Of a stretch of 64,000 nt of DNA, positions 37,380-46,877 are shown one piece after another (the first letter of the stretch is position 1; each line of letters begins with the position of its first letter). The DNA is taken from NCBI RefSeq assembly GCF_002332255.1, contig NZ_NRGW01000001.1, forward strand, positions 2,790,001 to 2,854,000. Direction: 5' to 3'. The notes below the pieces were generated by a model. The model did not search any database, was not told where the DNA came from, and worked only from the letters and a program-made list of their open reading frames with translations. The DNA comes from Halomonas sp. JB37 (GTDB taxonomy: Bacteria; Pseudomonadota; Gammaproteobacteria; Pseudomonadales; Halomonadaceae). The translations under genes and the position numbers were made by a program.

Positions 37380-37745
37380 ATGTCGCAACCACTCAGGGCT
37401 AAAATGGGCGCTATCGTGCTATTGATAGCTTCGCTCTTCGGGCTAGCCATCGCCCTCTATGCCTACTTCACACCGCTGACCGGGGTCACCGGCACACTCG
37501 GTGTGCTAGTCGCTAGCGCGGCTTGTTTTGCACTTGCGGTGATGGCGCTGCTTCTTATGGTGGCCACCGGGCGAGGCGCCACTATCGTATTGCGACTGCT
37601 GATCCTTATTGGACTTGCCGGCACTTTCTTCGCTGGATTTCTCCTGCACCAGTGGTGGGTCGACGCTGCCATGGTGGTCGGTCTGATTGGTCTTATTATT
37701 GATATGGCTCGTCCATCATCCCATGCCCGCCCCACCCACGCCTGA
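37380..37745 (+). CDS. Small four-helix membrane protein, likely membrane anchor of a PQQ-dependent dehydrogenase
   Basis: 121 residues that are almost entirely hydrophobic, with four predicted transmembrane segments (about 9-29, 38-62, 68-88 and 92-108). It resembles the N-terminal membrane domain that is fused to the catalytic domain in membrane-bound glucose and quinate dehydrogenases. Here it is a separate gene ending 10 bases before the catalytic gene. GGAG lies about 11 bases before the ATG. Inferred role: anchor the periplasmic dehydrogenase and pass electrons to ubiquinone. No quinone-site residue can be pinned down. Confidence 0.75.
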   Translation: MSQPLRAKMGAIVLLIASLFGLAIALYAYFTPLTGVTGTLGVLVASAACFALAVMALLLMVATGRGATIVLRLLILIGLAGTFFAGFLLHQWWVDAAMVVGLIGLIIDMARPSSHARPTHA

Positions 37746-37755
37746 GGAGCCGTCC

Positions 37756-39789
37756 ATGCCGATTTTTTTACCTGTTATCAATACCCGCTTCAAAGCAGTT
37801 ACATCTGGGTTGGGCACAGCTACCGTTATAGCCGCTTGTCTAACGCCGCTCACGCTGCTAGCACAAGATCAGCCAGGCTCGCCAGAGACTCGCTCCCAGC
37901 CACAAGGACAGCAGGCTGACGCTGACCCGATTCCACTAGTACCCGGCGAGCCGATCTGGAATAGCTTTCACGGCCAGCTCAATGCGCAAAAGTACAGTCC
38001 GCTTGAGCAGATTAATACCGACAACGTGGGTGACCTAGAGAAGGTCTGGGAAGTGCATACCGGCGATGTTTCAGATGGGCACGGCGATCTGCCGCCGACC
38101 GTCTGGTCCGCAACGCCGGTATTCGCCAACGATACGCTCTATATCGGCACGCCGTTCTACCGCATTCTGGCGCTTGACCCGGGTACTGGCGAAGAAAAGT
38201 GGAGCTTTGACACACAGTCCACTCTCGAAGCCTTGACCCAGCCCGCCTTAAAAAATCGTGGCGTCGCTTACTGGGAAGCCGATGAGCCTGATGCTGGGGA
38301 AGCCTGCCAGAAGATCGTCTATCTAGGCACCATGGATGCGCAGCTGTTCGCAGTCGATGCCGATAGCGGCCAGCCGTGTGCCAGCTTTGCCGACAATGGC
38401 GTACTGGATGTGAACCAGTGGAATAACACCAACGCTGAGTGGCCGCTTTCGCTGCTGCAGCCGCCGACCGTGGTCGGTGATCATCTAATACTCGGCTGGG
38501 CAGGCAAAGACTGGGCGTTTGAGCAGGCGCCTCCAGGCAACGTGTTCTCGATCAACGCGCGTACCGGCGAGCGTGAGTGGACGTTTGAGGTACTGCCCGA
38601 AGAAATGCGTGAGCAAAGCGGCACAGCAAACGTCTGGACGCACATGTCAGCGGACGAAGAGCTTGGATTGGTCTATCTGCCCGTCTCCTCGCCGTCACCC
38701 AACTACTGGGGCGGCAACCGTACCGAGAGCGCCCCACTAGCGACGTCGACGACGGCACTCGATATCGAAACTGGCGAGGTAGTGTGGTCGCGCCAATGGG
38801 TACATCACGACATCTGGGATTACGATATTAACTCGGCCCCCACGCTGATGGATATTACCGTGGACGGCGAAGAGATTCCGGCTCTGATCCAAGCAACCAA
38901 AATGGGCTTCCTGTTCGTCGTAAACCGTGAAACCGGCGAAGACGTTTGGCCTATTGAGGAACGCCCGGTGCCAGGCGGCGATGGCTCGGTTGAAGGCGAG
39001 GTTTACGCCCCGACTCAACCCTTCCCAACGAAGCCCGCACCACTACTAGACCAATCAGAGAAGCCTAAGGTGTGGGCACTTGCCGACGCGGTGAGCTTTG
39101 GCCAATGTTCAGCGCTGTGGGAAGATCTTTGGTATGAAGGCATGTACACCCCGCCAACCACCCAAGGCGAAGGTGCACTCACTTACCCAGACAGCTCCGG
39201 TGGCGTTCAGTGGGGAGGCGTTGCCTTTGACCCTGAGAACCAGATTGCGGTGGTCAACACGTCTCACATCGTGCAATACGTGAAACTTTACAGCCGGGAA
39301 GATTACGATAAAGCGGATAGCGGTTCAGGCAACGAGAGTGGTTTTTCACCTCAAGCTGGCGCGCCCTATGGCATGCGTCTTGAGGTAGCCCGCAACTGGC
39401 TTGGCATGCCTTGCTGGGAACCGCCTTTCGGTGAACTTGTGGCGCTGGATATGACCACCGGCGACGTCAAATGGCGTCGGCCAGTAGGCGTATCGCAACA
39501 GTATGGCTTCTTCATGCCAGAGAGCTGGGGCTCACCTACTATTGGCGGCCCTGCGATAACGGCTGGCGGCATTATCTTCATCGGCGCATCGATGGATGCC
39601 AAGGTGCGTGCCTACTCTCTGGAAACAGGTGAAGAGCTGTGGTCTGATCAAGCACAGGCGCCGTCTGTGTCCATTCCTGCCGTCTACGAATATGAAGGCC
39701 GTCAATACGTTGCCTTTATCGCCGGCGGTAACTCCATTCTCAAGGATCAGGTCGGCGATCAAATCGCGGTCTACGCACTACCTGAGTAA
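37756..39789 (+). CDS. PQQ-dependent quinoprotein dehydrogenase (glucose/quinate dehydrogenase-like), periplasmic
   Basis: Oxidises a sugar, polyol or quinate-type substrate in the periplasm using pyrroloquinoline quinone. ATG at 37756 follows GAGGAG. 677 residues with a signal peptide ending near TLLAQD (about residue 36). Eight-bladed propeller features: WNSFHGQLNAQKYSPLEQIN at the start, VWSATPVFANDTLYIGTPFYRILALDPGTGEEKW in blocks, VHHDIWDYDINSAPTL, GFLFVVNRETGE, and PAITAGGIIFIGASMDAKVRAYS with GEELW near the end. The fused N-terminal membrane domain of mGDH is absent and is encoded by the gene just before. No PQQ synthesis genes are in the window. The substrate is not decided by sequence. 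Confidence 0.9.
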   Translation: MPIFLPVINTRFKAVTSGLGTATVIAACLTPLTLLAQDQPGSPETRSQPQGQQADADPIPLVPGEPIWNSFHGQLNAQKYSPLEQINTDNVGDLEKVWEVHTGDVSDGHGDLPPTVWSATPVFANDTLYIGTPFYRILALDPGTGEEKWSFDTQSTLEALTQPALKNRGVAYWEADEPDAGEACQKIVYLGTMDAQLFAVDADSGQPCASFADNGVLDVNQWNNTNAEWPLSLLQPPTVVGDHLILGWAGKDWAFEQAPPGNVFSINARTGEREWTFEVLPEEMREQSGTANVWTHMSADEELGLVYLPVSSPSPNYWGGNRTESAPLATSTTALDIETGEVVWSRQWVHHDIWDYDINSAPTLMDITVDGEEIPALIQATKMGFLFVVNRETGEDVWPIEERPVPGGDGSVEGEVYAPTQPFPTKPAPLLDQSEKPKVWALADAVSFGQCSALWEDLWYEGMYTPPTTQGEGALTYPDSSGGVQWGGVAFDPENQIAVVNTSHIVQYVKLYSREDYDKADSGSGNESGFSPQAGAPYGMRLEVARNWLGMPCWEPPFGELVALDMTTGDVKWRRPVGVSQQYGFFMPESWGSPTIGGPAITAGGIIFIGASMDAKVRAYSLETGEELWSDQAQAPSVSIPAVYEYEGRQYVAFIAGGNSILKDQVGDQIAVYALPE

Positions 39790-39825
39790 CGCCAGTAAAG
39801 CCTACGTTAAAGTAGCGTAGCCTGA

Positions 39826-39864
39826 CGGGGTGGCCCTTTGCATTGCAAAGGGCCACCCCGTTTT
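39826..39864 (+). terminator. Strong intrinsic terminator after the PQQ dehydrogenase
   Basis: Perfect 16-bp stem CGGGGTGGCCCTTTGC / GCAAAGGGCCACCCCG with a 3-base loop, then four T. It lies 36 bases after the dehydrogenase stop and 26 bases from the end of the convergent channel gene. Confidence 0.93.
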
Positions 39865-39889
39865 GCTTTCAAACGGCAAAAAAATATCA

Positions 39890-40762
39890 TCAATGGTCAG
39901 TATGGTTACTAACTGAATCCTTCTGTGGCGAGTGCCCGTCGCGCTGAGCCAGCGCTGATTCCATTCGGTCAAGCTGTGCGCGTAAATCCCGCACATCGCT
40001 ACGCAGCCCCTTCATTTGGGCAGCATCACCGTCATCATTCTCTAAATCGAGTAGCGCACTCTCCTTCTGCATCACGTCCAACACAATGCCAATCATCATG
40101 TTGAGAAAAATAAAGGCATTCAGAAAGATAAACGTTAAAAAGAATATCCAGGCATAGGGATAAACTTCCATGGTGGGATAAAGCACGGCCGTCGCCCAGC
40201 TTTCAAAGGTCGCCACCTGGAACAGCGTTAGCATCGCCAGCGAAATATTGCCCCACAGCCCCTCATCAACGGTATGAAATAGAAAGCTGCCAATGGCGGC
40301 ATAAATATAGAAAATGATAAACATCAGCAGAACGACATAGCCCATCCGCGGCACCGACTTCACCAGGGCATTGAGCAGCATCTGCAGTTCAGGAATCATC
40401 GACACCAATCGCAGCACTCTGAAAATACGCAGCAGCCGCGCCAACAGGACCATTTCAGAGTCATCCATAGGGATTAAACTGGCGGTCACAATCAGAAAAT
40501 CAAAAACGTTCCAGCCCTTTTTGAAGAAGCTCAGAAGAGTGCGCTCAGCGGCCATCCTGATTAAAATTTCTATCAAAAAGAAGATAGTGACGGCGATATC
40601 TAAATACAGCAGCCACTGCTCAATCCGAGAGGTTTCTTCATAGGTTTTGGCCCCTATCACTAAGGCCGAAATAACGATAATGGCAATCACTACGGCTTCG
40701 AAAAGCTTGTTTGATCGCAGCTTTTCAAAACGGGCTTGCCAGGTATTAAAGGGTTCACTCAT
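39890..40762 (-). CDS. Voltage-gated sodium channel (NaChBac/BacNav family)
   Basis: 290-residue single-domain, six-helix channel subunit that would form tetramers. S4 voltage sensor with Arg at every third position (R109, R112, R115, R118) in LLARLLRIFRVLRLVSMIPEL. Pore helix and filter LTLFQVATFESWAT, with TFESW at residues 185-189; characterised sodium-selective relatives have TLESW. S6 FIFLNAFIFLNMMIGIVLDVM keeps the conserved Asn residues. A C-terminal coiled coil follows (about 240-280, RSDVRDLRAQLDRMESAL), as in NaChBac. It is divergent from the Mrp Na+/H+ antiporter operon. Inferred role: voltage-driven Na+ re-entry. Ca2+ selectivity cannot be ruled out. Confidence 0.92.
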   Translation of the reverse strand: MSEPFNTWQARFEKLRSNKLFEAVVIAIIVISALVIGAKTYEETSRIEQWLLYLDIAVTIFFLIEILIRMAAERTLLSFFKKGWNVFDFLIVTASLIPMDDSEMVLLARLLRIFRVLRLVSMIPELQMLLNALVKSVPRMGYVVLLMFIIFYIYAAIGSFLFHTVDEGLWGNISLAMLTLFQVATFESWATAVLYPTMEVYPYAWIFFLTFIFLNAFIFLNMMIGIVLDVMQKESALLDLENDDGDAAQMKGLRSDVRDLRAQLDRMESALAQRDGHSPQKDSVSNHTDH

Positions 40763-40888
40763 GGAACAAAAAATCTCTCATCGGTTGACCGGCACACTTT
40801 ATACTAAAATTACACAGCTACTGCACAAGTGATATCCTCTTGTTCCACTTGATGTATCCTGCACCACCAGAACCCTCTCCAGGCGCTC

Positions 40889-40919
40889 AGGAGGTGTTCT
40901 TTTGACTTTTTTAACTTAG
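40889..40919 (+). promoter_or_regulatory. Possible five-codon leader minicistron before mrpA
   Basis: AGGAGG (40889-40894), the best ribosome binding site in this region, is followed after 7 bases by TTG ACT TTT TTA ACT TAG. Its stop lies 7 bases before the mrpA ATG, which has no good site of its own. Ribosomes could terminate here and restart at mrpA. Inferred from sequence only. Confidence 0.35.
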
Positions 40920-40926
40920 CCGCTGG

Positions 40927-43776
40927 ATGACACCCATGACATTGCTTTGGATAGCCTTGTTGCCTTTGCTAGGCGTACTGGTGCCGCTACTCACCGCACG
41001 ATTTGGTCGCAGTGTCTGTTCACTGACAACCGCCGTGCTACCAGCGACCGCGCTAGCAATGACGCTACTCAACGTGCCGGCGCTACAAGATGGCGAGCAG
41101 CTGCGTTTTTCAGCCACCTGGATGCCGGAACTAGCGCTAAACTTAGCGTTTCGGCTGGACGGGTTATCGCTGCTGTTTAACCTGCTGATACTGGGCATTG
41201 GGCTACTGATTATACTTTATGCCCATTACTATCTCGCAAAAGATGAGCCGTTTGGCCGATTTTACGCCTTCTTGATGCTATTTATGGCATCAATGGTGGG
41301 CATTTCAATGTCGGACAATTTGATTCTGCTCTGGTTTTTCTGGGAGTTAACCAGCCTCTCGTCATTCTTACTTATTGGTTATTGGTCACATCAATCAGAT
41401 GCTCGTAAGGGCGCCCGAATGGCGCTAACGATCACTGGTGCCGGTGGGCTTGCCCTGTTGGCGGGCTTGCTACTGCTTGGCAACATGGCGGGCAGTTTCA
41501 GCATGGGCGACGTATTAGCAAGCGGCGACGCAATTCTTGCCGACCCGCGCTACCCACTGATGCTGTGCTTAGTATTACTCGGCGCGTTTACCAAATCAGC
41601 GCAGTTTCCTTTTCATTTTTGGCTGCCCCACGCAATGGCCGCTCCCACGCCGGTGTCGGCCTACCTACACTCTGCCACCATGGTTAAAGCGGGCATTTTC
41701 CTGATGGCGCGACTGCATCCTGCGATTGCCGGCAGCGAGCTATGGAGCGTGGTTGTCTCGCTGGTCGGCATTATAACGATGCTGTATGGCGCGTGGTTTG
41801 CACTGATCAAGAGCGACCTGAAAGGCATATTAGCGTTTTCCACGGTTAGCCATCTCGGCTTGATTACCGTGCTACTGGGCATTGGCAGCCCAATGGCAAT
41901 TTTGGCGGCCCTTTTTCATATTCTCAATCACGCCACTTTCAAAGCCGCGCTGTTTATGAGTGCGGGCATCATTGATCACGAAGCCGGTTCCCGCGAACTT
42001 AAGCAGTTGGGTGGCCTGAGAAAAGCGATGCCTGTCACGGCGCTGCTAACCACGTTGGCGGCAGCGTCCATGGCGGGTGTCCCACTGTTAAACGGTTTCT
42101 TATCTAAAGAAATGTTCTTTACCGAGACGCTGGCAACCCCCGTGTTCGGCGGAATAAGCTGGCTATTGCCCGCGCTAGCAACGATCGGCGGCGTTCTGTC
42201 GGTAGCCTACTCGCTGCGCTTGGTCCACGCAGTCTTCTTCAAGCCCGCTCGCGAAGCACCGCCTAAGACGCCTCACGAGCCGCCTCGCCTGATGCGCCTG
42301 CCGATGGAAATACTGGTTGCCTTGTGCGTGGTGGTCGGGTTATTACCCGCAGTGATGGCCACCAACATCTTAGAACTTGCTAGCCTGGCCGTGATTGGTA
42401 GCCCTCTGGATATCCACCTGGCGATCTGGCATGGCGTCAACCTGCCGCTGATGATGAGTGTGCTCGCTTTTGTAGCCGGCATTGCGCTTTATTGGCGCTA
42501 CGGCAACGTTCAACGTTTTACTCAGCAGTTTGTGGGCGTGGATGCTCGCCGCATATTTGAACGTATTCTTATTGCCATTAGCTTTCGCGCCGAACAGCTT
42601 ATTACTACGCTCGACGGTAATTCCTTACAGCGCTATGTAGGCTGGCTATGGTTAGCGGCGCTATTAATGGGCGGCATAGGCCTCGTTCAAATACCCGATT
42701 TAACCGGCGCGGCGGGCAATCAACCCTTAGATGGCGTGCTGATTTTAGGCGCGGGAATGCTGATGTTCGGTGGCATAGCGACCGCTGCCACTCACCGCTA
42801 TCGGCTTATTTCGCTGCTAATGCTATCGGTGGTGGGCCTGTTTGTTGCTCTCACCTTTGCCCGTTTCTCAGCGCCCGACCTTGCCCTGACACAGCTTTCG
42901 GTCGAAGTTGTGACCATGATTCTGCTGATGCTGGCGCTATTTTTCTTACCGCAGAAAACCCCTAGAGAATCCAGCCCGCTGCGTAATATTCGCGATATGT
43001 TGCTGGCGGGGTCGCTAGGGTTAGTCGTTGCTAGCCTTAACTATGCGGTCATGACCCATGATACCCAGTCAATTTCTAGCTTCTTTTTAGAAAACAGTAA
43101 GCCTGGCGGCGGTGGCTATAACGTAGTCAACGTTATATTGGTCGACTTCCGTGGCTTCGATACCCTGGGTGAAATTACCGTGCTGGCCATCGCGGGCTTA
43201 GCGATATTTAAGCTATTGAATCGCCTGCGTCTGTTTATGCCGCACAGCGACGGCGAAGGCCGTGTATGGTCCCCTGACCGTTACCCTGCGGTGCTTACCT
43301 CCATTTCAATGACGCTGCTTCCGTTGGCGCTGCTGGTCTCTGCGTTTATTTTCTTGCGCGGCCACAACCAGCCAGGCGGTGGGTTTATTGCCGGCTTAAT
43401 TACCGCCGTGGCGCTTATTTTGCTGTATATGGCGCGTGGCGTGGCGTGGGCACAGGAACGTTTGGATTTCCCATTCCAACCAGTGGCGGTTATCGGGGTG
43501 GCCGTGGCCACGCTCACCGGCCTAGGCAGCTGGCTATTTGGGCATCCGTTCTTAACCTCCGCCTTCGGCTATTTTAGTCTTCCACTGATCGGCACGTTTG
43601 AGCTGGCCACCGCACTGCTGTTTGATCTGGGCGTGTACTTGGCCGTCGTCGGGGCCACGCTGATGATTCTTGCCAACCTTGGTAAAGTCACCACCGCGCA
43701 TCGCCCGGTGACCGAAGCGACGGAAAAAGATATCGACGCCCCCCCAGCCTCTTCAGCTACTCAGGAGCCTCGTTAA
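40927..43776 (+). CDS. mrpA: Mrp Na+/H+ antiporter subunit A with fused MnhB domain
   Basis: 949 residues, the largest subunit of the multi-subunit cation/proton antiporter, related to complex I NuoL. About 20 transmembrane segments. N-terminal antiporter part: [36 protein letters not shown] with a key Glu, [36 protein letters not shown] in pieces with its conserved Lys, and a lysine/histidine axis at [16 protein letters not shown]. The C-terminal about 150 residues carry [16 protein letters not shown], the MrpB (MnhB) signature. MrpB is thus fused here, as in group-2 mrp operons, and there is no separate mrpB. It overlaps mrpC by 1 base (TAATG). An alternative ATG lies at 40936. Confidence 0.95.
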   Translation: MTPMTLLWIALLPLLGVLVPLLTARFGRSVCSLTTAVLPATALAMTLLNVPALQDGEQLRFSATWMPELALNLAFRLDGLSLLFNLLILGIGLLIILYAHYYLAKDEPFGRFYAFLMLFMASMVGISMSDNLILLWFFWELTSLSSFLLIGYWSHQSDARKGARMALTITGAGGLALLAGLLLLGNMAGSFSMGDVLASGDAILADPRYPLMLCLVLLGAFTKSAQFPFHFWLPHAMAAPTPVSAYLHSATMVKAGIFLMARLHPAIAGSELWSVVVSLVGIITMLYGAWFALIKSDLKGILAFSTVSHLGLITVLLGIGSPMAILAALFHILNHATFKAALFMSAGIIDHEAGSRELKQLGGLRKAMPVTALLTTLAAASMAGVPLLNGFLSKEMFFTETLATPVFGGISWLLPALATIGGVLSVAYSLRLVHAVFFKPAREAPPKTPHEPPRLMRLPMEILVALCVVVGLLPAVMATNILELASLAVIGSPLDIHLAIWHGVNLPLMMSVLAFVAGIALYWRYGNVQRFTQQFVGVDARRIFERILIAISFRAEQLITTLDGNSLQRYVGWLWLAALLMGGIGLVQIPDLTGAAGNQPLDGVLILGAGMLMFGGIATAATHRYRLISLLMLSVVGLFVALTFARFSAPDLALTQLSVEVVTMILLMLALFFLPQKTPRESSPLRNIRDMLLAGSLGLVVASLNYAVMTHDTQSISSFFLENSKPGGGGYNVVNVILVDFRGFDTLGEITVLAIAGLAIFKLLNRLRLFMPHSDGEGRVWSPDRYPAVLTSISMTLLPLALLVSAFIFLRGHNQPGGGFIAGLITAVALILLYMARGVAWAQERLDFPFQPVAVIGVAVATLTGLGSWLFGHPFLTSAFGYFSLPLIGTFELATALLFDLGVYLAVVGATLMILANLGKVTTAHRPVTEATEKDIDAPPASSATQEPR

Positions 43777-44108
43777 TGGAATTGCTTTACGCGATGACCA
43801 CCGGTGTATTGACCGCTTCTGGTCTCTATCTCACGTTAAGAGGCCGTACCTTTCCCGTCGTGGTGGGCCTTACGCTGCTCTCTTACGCGGTAAACCTGTT
43901 TCTGTTTTCGATGGGCGGACTGACCACTGACGGCGCCGCGATTGTGTCCGAGGGCGGAAACGTTGCCGATCCTCTTCCTCAAGCGCTGGTGCTTACCGCC
44001 ATCGTTATCGGCTTTGCAATGACGGCTTTTGTGGTGATCCTGGCAATGCGGGCACGCAGCGAAGTGGGCAACGACCACGTCGACGGCAATAAGGAAGACC
44101 GAGAATGA
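43776..44108 (+). CDS. mrpC: Mrp Na+/H+ antiporter subunit C
   Basis: 110 residues, NuoK-like, three transmembrane segments. Landmarks: GLYLTLRGRTFPVVVGLTLLSYAVNLFLFSMG in blocks, then DPLPQALVLTAIVIGFAMTAF, the strongly conserved MrpC C-terminal helix. The tail is short and acidic. Starts within the mrpA stop and overlaps mrpD by 4 bases, so translation is coupled along the operon. Confidence 0.95.
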   Translation: MELLYAMTTGVLTASGLYLTLRGRTFPVVVGLTLLSYAVNLFLFSMGGLTTDGAAIVSEGGNVADPLPQALVLTAIVIGFAMTAFVVILAMRARSEVGNDHVDGNKEDRE

Positions 44109-45628
44109 TGCAGCACCTGATTGTTTTTCCTGTTGTCCTGCCACTGATTGCGGGCATCTTAATGCTCTATCAGCGCCAAGGATTAGTGCGCTATAAGCGC
44201 ACGGTTAGCGTGGCGGCTACGCTGCTGTTACTACTGGTGGCAATAGGCTTAGTACGCCAAGCCGCCAGCGGCGACGTGACTTACTACGCGCTGGGCGATT
44301 GGCAGGCACCCTTTGGTATCGTGCTGGTGCTGGATCGCCTCTCTGCGTTAATGGTGCTGTTAACCGCCACCCTAGCAGTGGGTGCCGTGGTGTTTGCCTG
44401 CGCGGGTGACGACGAAAAAGGCAGTAATTTCCATGGCCTATTTCAATGGCAGCTGCTGGGGATAAATGGCGCCTTTTTAACCGGCGACCTATTCAATCTT
44501 TTCGTCTTTTTCGAAGTACTGCTGCTGGCGTCTTACGCGCTGCTGCTGCACGGCGGTGGCAAAGCGCGCATTCAAGCCAGCGTGCACTATGTGGTGCTCA
44601 ACCTAGCGGGTTCTTCGCTGTTTTTAATCGCAGTGGGCATACTCTATGGCGCAACGGGCACCCTCAATATGGCCGATATGGCGATTCGGGTGGCTGACCT
44701 GCCGGTTGAGCGCGAAGGCTTAGTCACCGCTGGCGCACTGATGCTGCTAGTCGTTTTTGCTTTAAAATCCGCTATGCTGCCGCTGTATTTTTGGCTGCCC
44801 AAAGCCTATGCGTCAGCGCCGGCACCGGTCGCCGCCCTTTTCGCCATTATGACGAAGGTGGGTGTTTACGCCATCCTACGTGTCTATTCGTTAATTTTTG
44901 GTGATAGTGCGGGTGATTTGGAAGCACTGGAGCAGCCCTGGGTTTGGTGGCTGTCGCTGGCCACTATTGCAGCCGCAGGCGCTGGCGTAATGGCCGCACG
45001 CGACTTACGCCTATTGGTTGCGTATTTAGTGCTGGTATCAGTGGGTACGCTGCTGGCCGGCATCGGCATAGGCACGCCTCAAGCGATCTCGGCACTCTTG
45101 TACTACTTGATACATACGACGCTGATTACCGGCGGACTGTTTCTGTTAGCAGAAATGATCGGCCTGCAGCGTGGCAAAGCCGGTACCCGACTAGTTAAGG
45201 GCCGCCCCATGGTGCAAGGTACCGCGCTAGGGATTCTTTTTTTTGCAGGCGCGATCGCCGTAGCGGGCATGCCGCCACTGTCAGGCGCCATTGGCAAAGC
45301 TCTGATGCTCAATTCAGCAGAAGGCACTCAGCGGCTATGGCTATGGCCGCTGCTACTGGTCGCGGGGCTGTGTTCCATGGTCGCCCTGGCGCGCGCTGGG
45401 TCTACGTTGTTTTGGCGCAGCTACCGCGGCAACATTAGCGGCAGTCCGCTACCGTATCGCCAGTGGTTTGGCGTTATCTGGCTACTTAGCGCGGCTCCCC
45501 TGTTAGTGGCATTGGCTGGGCCAGTGAGTAGCTATACACAGGCCACGGCTGAGCAACTCGCTAATCCGCAGGTGCTTATCCGCACGCTACTGCCTGATCA
45601 AGCTACTGATGCAGGAGAAGCACAATGA
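44105..45628 (+). CDS. mrpD: Mrp Na+/H+ antiporter subunit D
   Basis: 507 residues, NuoM/NuoN-like proton-translocating subunit with about 14 transmembrane helices. Conserved Glu in LFNLFVFFEVLLLASYALLLHGG. Conserved Lys in VVFALKSAMLPLYFWLPKAYASAPAPVAALFAIMTKVGVYA, read in pieces. It also has the YYLIHTTLITGGLFLLAE helix and AGMPPLSGAIGKALML. It overlaps mrpC and mrpE by 4 bases each (ATGA). Full length for the family. Confidence 0.95.
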   Translation: MMQHLIVFPVVLPLIAGILMLYQRQGLVRYKRTVSVAATLLLLLVAIGLVRQAASGDVTYYALGDWQAPFGIVLVLDRLSALMVLLTATLAVGAVVFACAGDDEKGSNFHGLFQWQLLGINGAFLTGDLFNLFVFFEVLLLASYALLLHGGGKARIQASVHYVVLNLAGSSLFLIAVGILYGATGTLNMADMAIRVADLPVEREGLVTAGALMLLVVFALKSAMLPLYFWLPKAYASAPAPVAALFAIMTKVGVYAILRVYSLIFGDSAGDLEALEQPWVWWLSLATIAAAGAGVMAARDLRLLVAYLVLVSVGTLLAGIGIGTPQAISALLYYLIHTTLITGGLFLLAEMIGLQRGKAGTRLVKGRPMVQGTALGILFFAGAIAVAGMPPLSGAIGKALMLNSAEGTQRLWLWPLLLVAGLCSMVALARAGSTLFWRSYRGNISGSPLPYRQWFGVIWLLSAAPLLVALAGPVSSYTQATAEQLANPQVLIRTLLPDQATDAGEAQ

Positions 45629-46122
45629 TTGCTCCACGCGCCTGGCTGCCCACGCCTGTTTTATCCCTATTACTATTGGTAGTTTGGCTGCTGTTAGTGC
45701 GCAGCTACGCCATTGGTCAGTTTGTGTTAGGCGGCTCCTTAGCCATTTTGATTCCCCTGCTGACCCACCGCTTTTGGGATGCACGCCCAAGGATCGCCAA
45801 GCCTTTCGCTCTACTGCGCTTTTTCTTTCGAGTGCTCGGCGATATAGTCATCGCCAACTTTGAAGTGGCTTACTTAATTACCAACCCTTGGCGCAAGCTT
45901 CGCCCCCATTTTATTGAATACCCGCTGATACTTGAAGAACGATTCACCATCACCCTACTGGCCAGCACTATTAGCCTGACGCCGGGCACCGTCTCGGCTA
46001 ACTTACGCCTGGACGGTAAATCACTGCTGATTCACGCCTTAGACGTGGATGATGAAGAGGTGCTGATCGAGCAAATACGCGAGCGCTATGAACGCCCCCT
46101 TAAGGAGATTTACGAATGTTAA
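45625..46122 (+). CDS. mrpE: Mrp Na+/H+ antiporter subunit E
   Basis: 165 residues with two or three N-terminal transmembrane helices and a cytoplasmic C-terminal domain. The MrpE hallmark ISLTPGTVSANLRLDGKSLLIHALD is present in shorter blocks (SLTPGT, then LLIHALDVDD). VANFEVAYLITNP corresponds to the third helix region. Length is normal. It overlaps mrpD by 4 bases and mrpF by 7. Confidence 0.94.
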   Translation: MIAPRAWLPTPVLSLLLLVVWLLLVRSYAIGQFVLGGSLAILIPLLTHRFWDARPRIAKPFALLRFFFRVLGDIVIANFEVAYLITNPWRKLRPHFIEYPLILEERFTITLLASTISLTPGTVSANLRLDGKSLLIHALDVDDEEVLIEQIRERYERPLKEIYEC

Positions 46123-46385
46123 GTATTGCACTCTACATCACCTTAACCCTGGTCGTGATGGCACTACTGCTGAACCTTTATCGGCTCACCATCGGTCCTA
46201 GCCTACCTGATCGGGTATTAGCGCTGGATACCATGTACGTAAACTCAATTGCGCTCATTGTGCTCTTGGGGCTATGGCTTAACAGCAAAACGTATTTCGA
46301 GTCAGCGCTATTGATCGCCATGCTAGGGTTCATCAGTACTGTGGCAGTGTGTAAATATATTTTGCGCGGAGATATTATCGAATGA
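46116..46385 (+). CDS. mrpF: Mrp Na+/H+ antiporter subunit F
   Basis: 89 residues, three transmembrane helices. Core motif LYRLTIGPSLPDRVLALDTMYVNSIALIVLLG in parts, with GPxxxDRVLALD being the family signature and carrying the conserved Asp. C-terminal helix ALLIAMLGFISTVAVCKYI. AAGGAG lies just upstream inside mrpE. It ends 37 bases before mrpG. Confidence 0.94.
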   Translation: MLSIALYITLTLVVMALLLNLYRLTIGPSLPDRVLALDTMYVNSIALIVLLGLWLNSKTYFESALLIAMLGFISTVAVCKYILRGDIIE

Positions 46386-46422
46386 TGCACATAATGGACG
46401 CCGACAACAGGGAGCAGTGGCT

Positions 46423-46809
46423 ATGTCGATAATAGTGGAAGGGATTATTTCACTGCTGTTGATCGCGGGCGGTGTGTTCGTTTTTATCGGTTCGCTGGGC
46501 ATGGCTCACCTACACGATTTTTATATGCGCCTGCACGGCCCTACCAAAGCCACCACGCTAGGTATCGGCTGCATGCTGATTGCTTCGATGCTGTATTTCT
46601 GGAGCGTGGACGGTAAGCCGGATATTCAAGAGATGCTCATTACGCTATTTTTGTTTATCACTGCCCCCGTGAGCGCCCACCTGCTGGCTAAATCCGGCCT
46701 GCACATGCGCTTAAAACATACCGATAAAACCCAGGGCAAACCGTTGGAACTGAAGATCGAAGAAGTCGGCGAAAAACCGGTGCCACATCCCGACAAGGGC
46801 CATGGTTAA
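46423..46809 (+). CDS. mrpG: Mrp Na+/H+ antiporter subunit G
   Basis: 128 residues with three transmembrane helices. ATG at 46423 chosen because GGGAG lies 8 bases upstream; a GTG two codons earlier overlaps that site. Signature: RLHGPTKATTLGIGCMLIASML with the conserved HGPTKA loop, then FLFITAPVSAHLLAKSG. The C-terminal tail is charged and longer than the minimal subunit. Last gene of mrpACDEFG; a hairpin follows. Confidence 0.94.
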   Translation: MSIIVEGIISLLLIAGGVFVFIGSLGMAHLHDFYMRLHGPTKATTLGIGCMLIASMLYFWSVDGKPDIQEMLITLFLFITAPVSAHLLAKSGLHMRLKHTDKTQGKPLELKIEEVGEKPVPHPDKGHG

Positions 46810-46840
46810 AAGCAATCCCATAGCGTCTCGCACCAACGAC

Positions 46841-46870
46841 ATAAGGCGGTGCTGAAAAGCACCGTCTTAT
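46841..46870. terminator. Bidirectional hairpin between mrpG and serB
   Basis: 13-bp stem with one G-T pair, ATAAGGCGGTGCT / AGCACCGTCTTAT, closed by a GAAA tetraloop. It lies 31 bases after mrpG and 8 bases before the end of convergent serB. No long T-run, but the stem is stable. Confidence 0.65.
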
Positions 46871-46877
46871 ATGCATT

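Noticed and set aside
40761..40832. Small plus-strand frame MEQKISHRL between the channel gene and mrpA
   Set aside because: It starts over the channel's start codon, has no ribosome site and is only 23 codons long.
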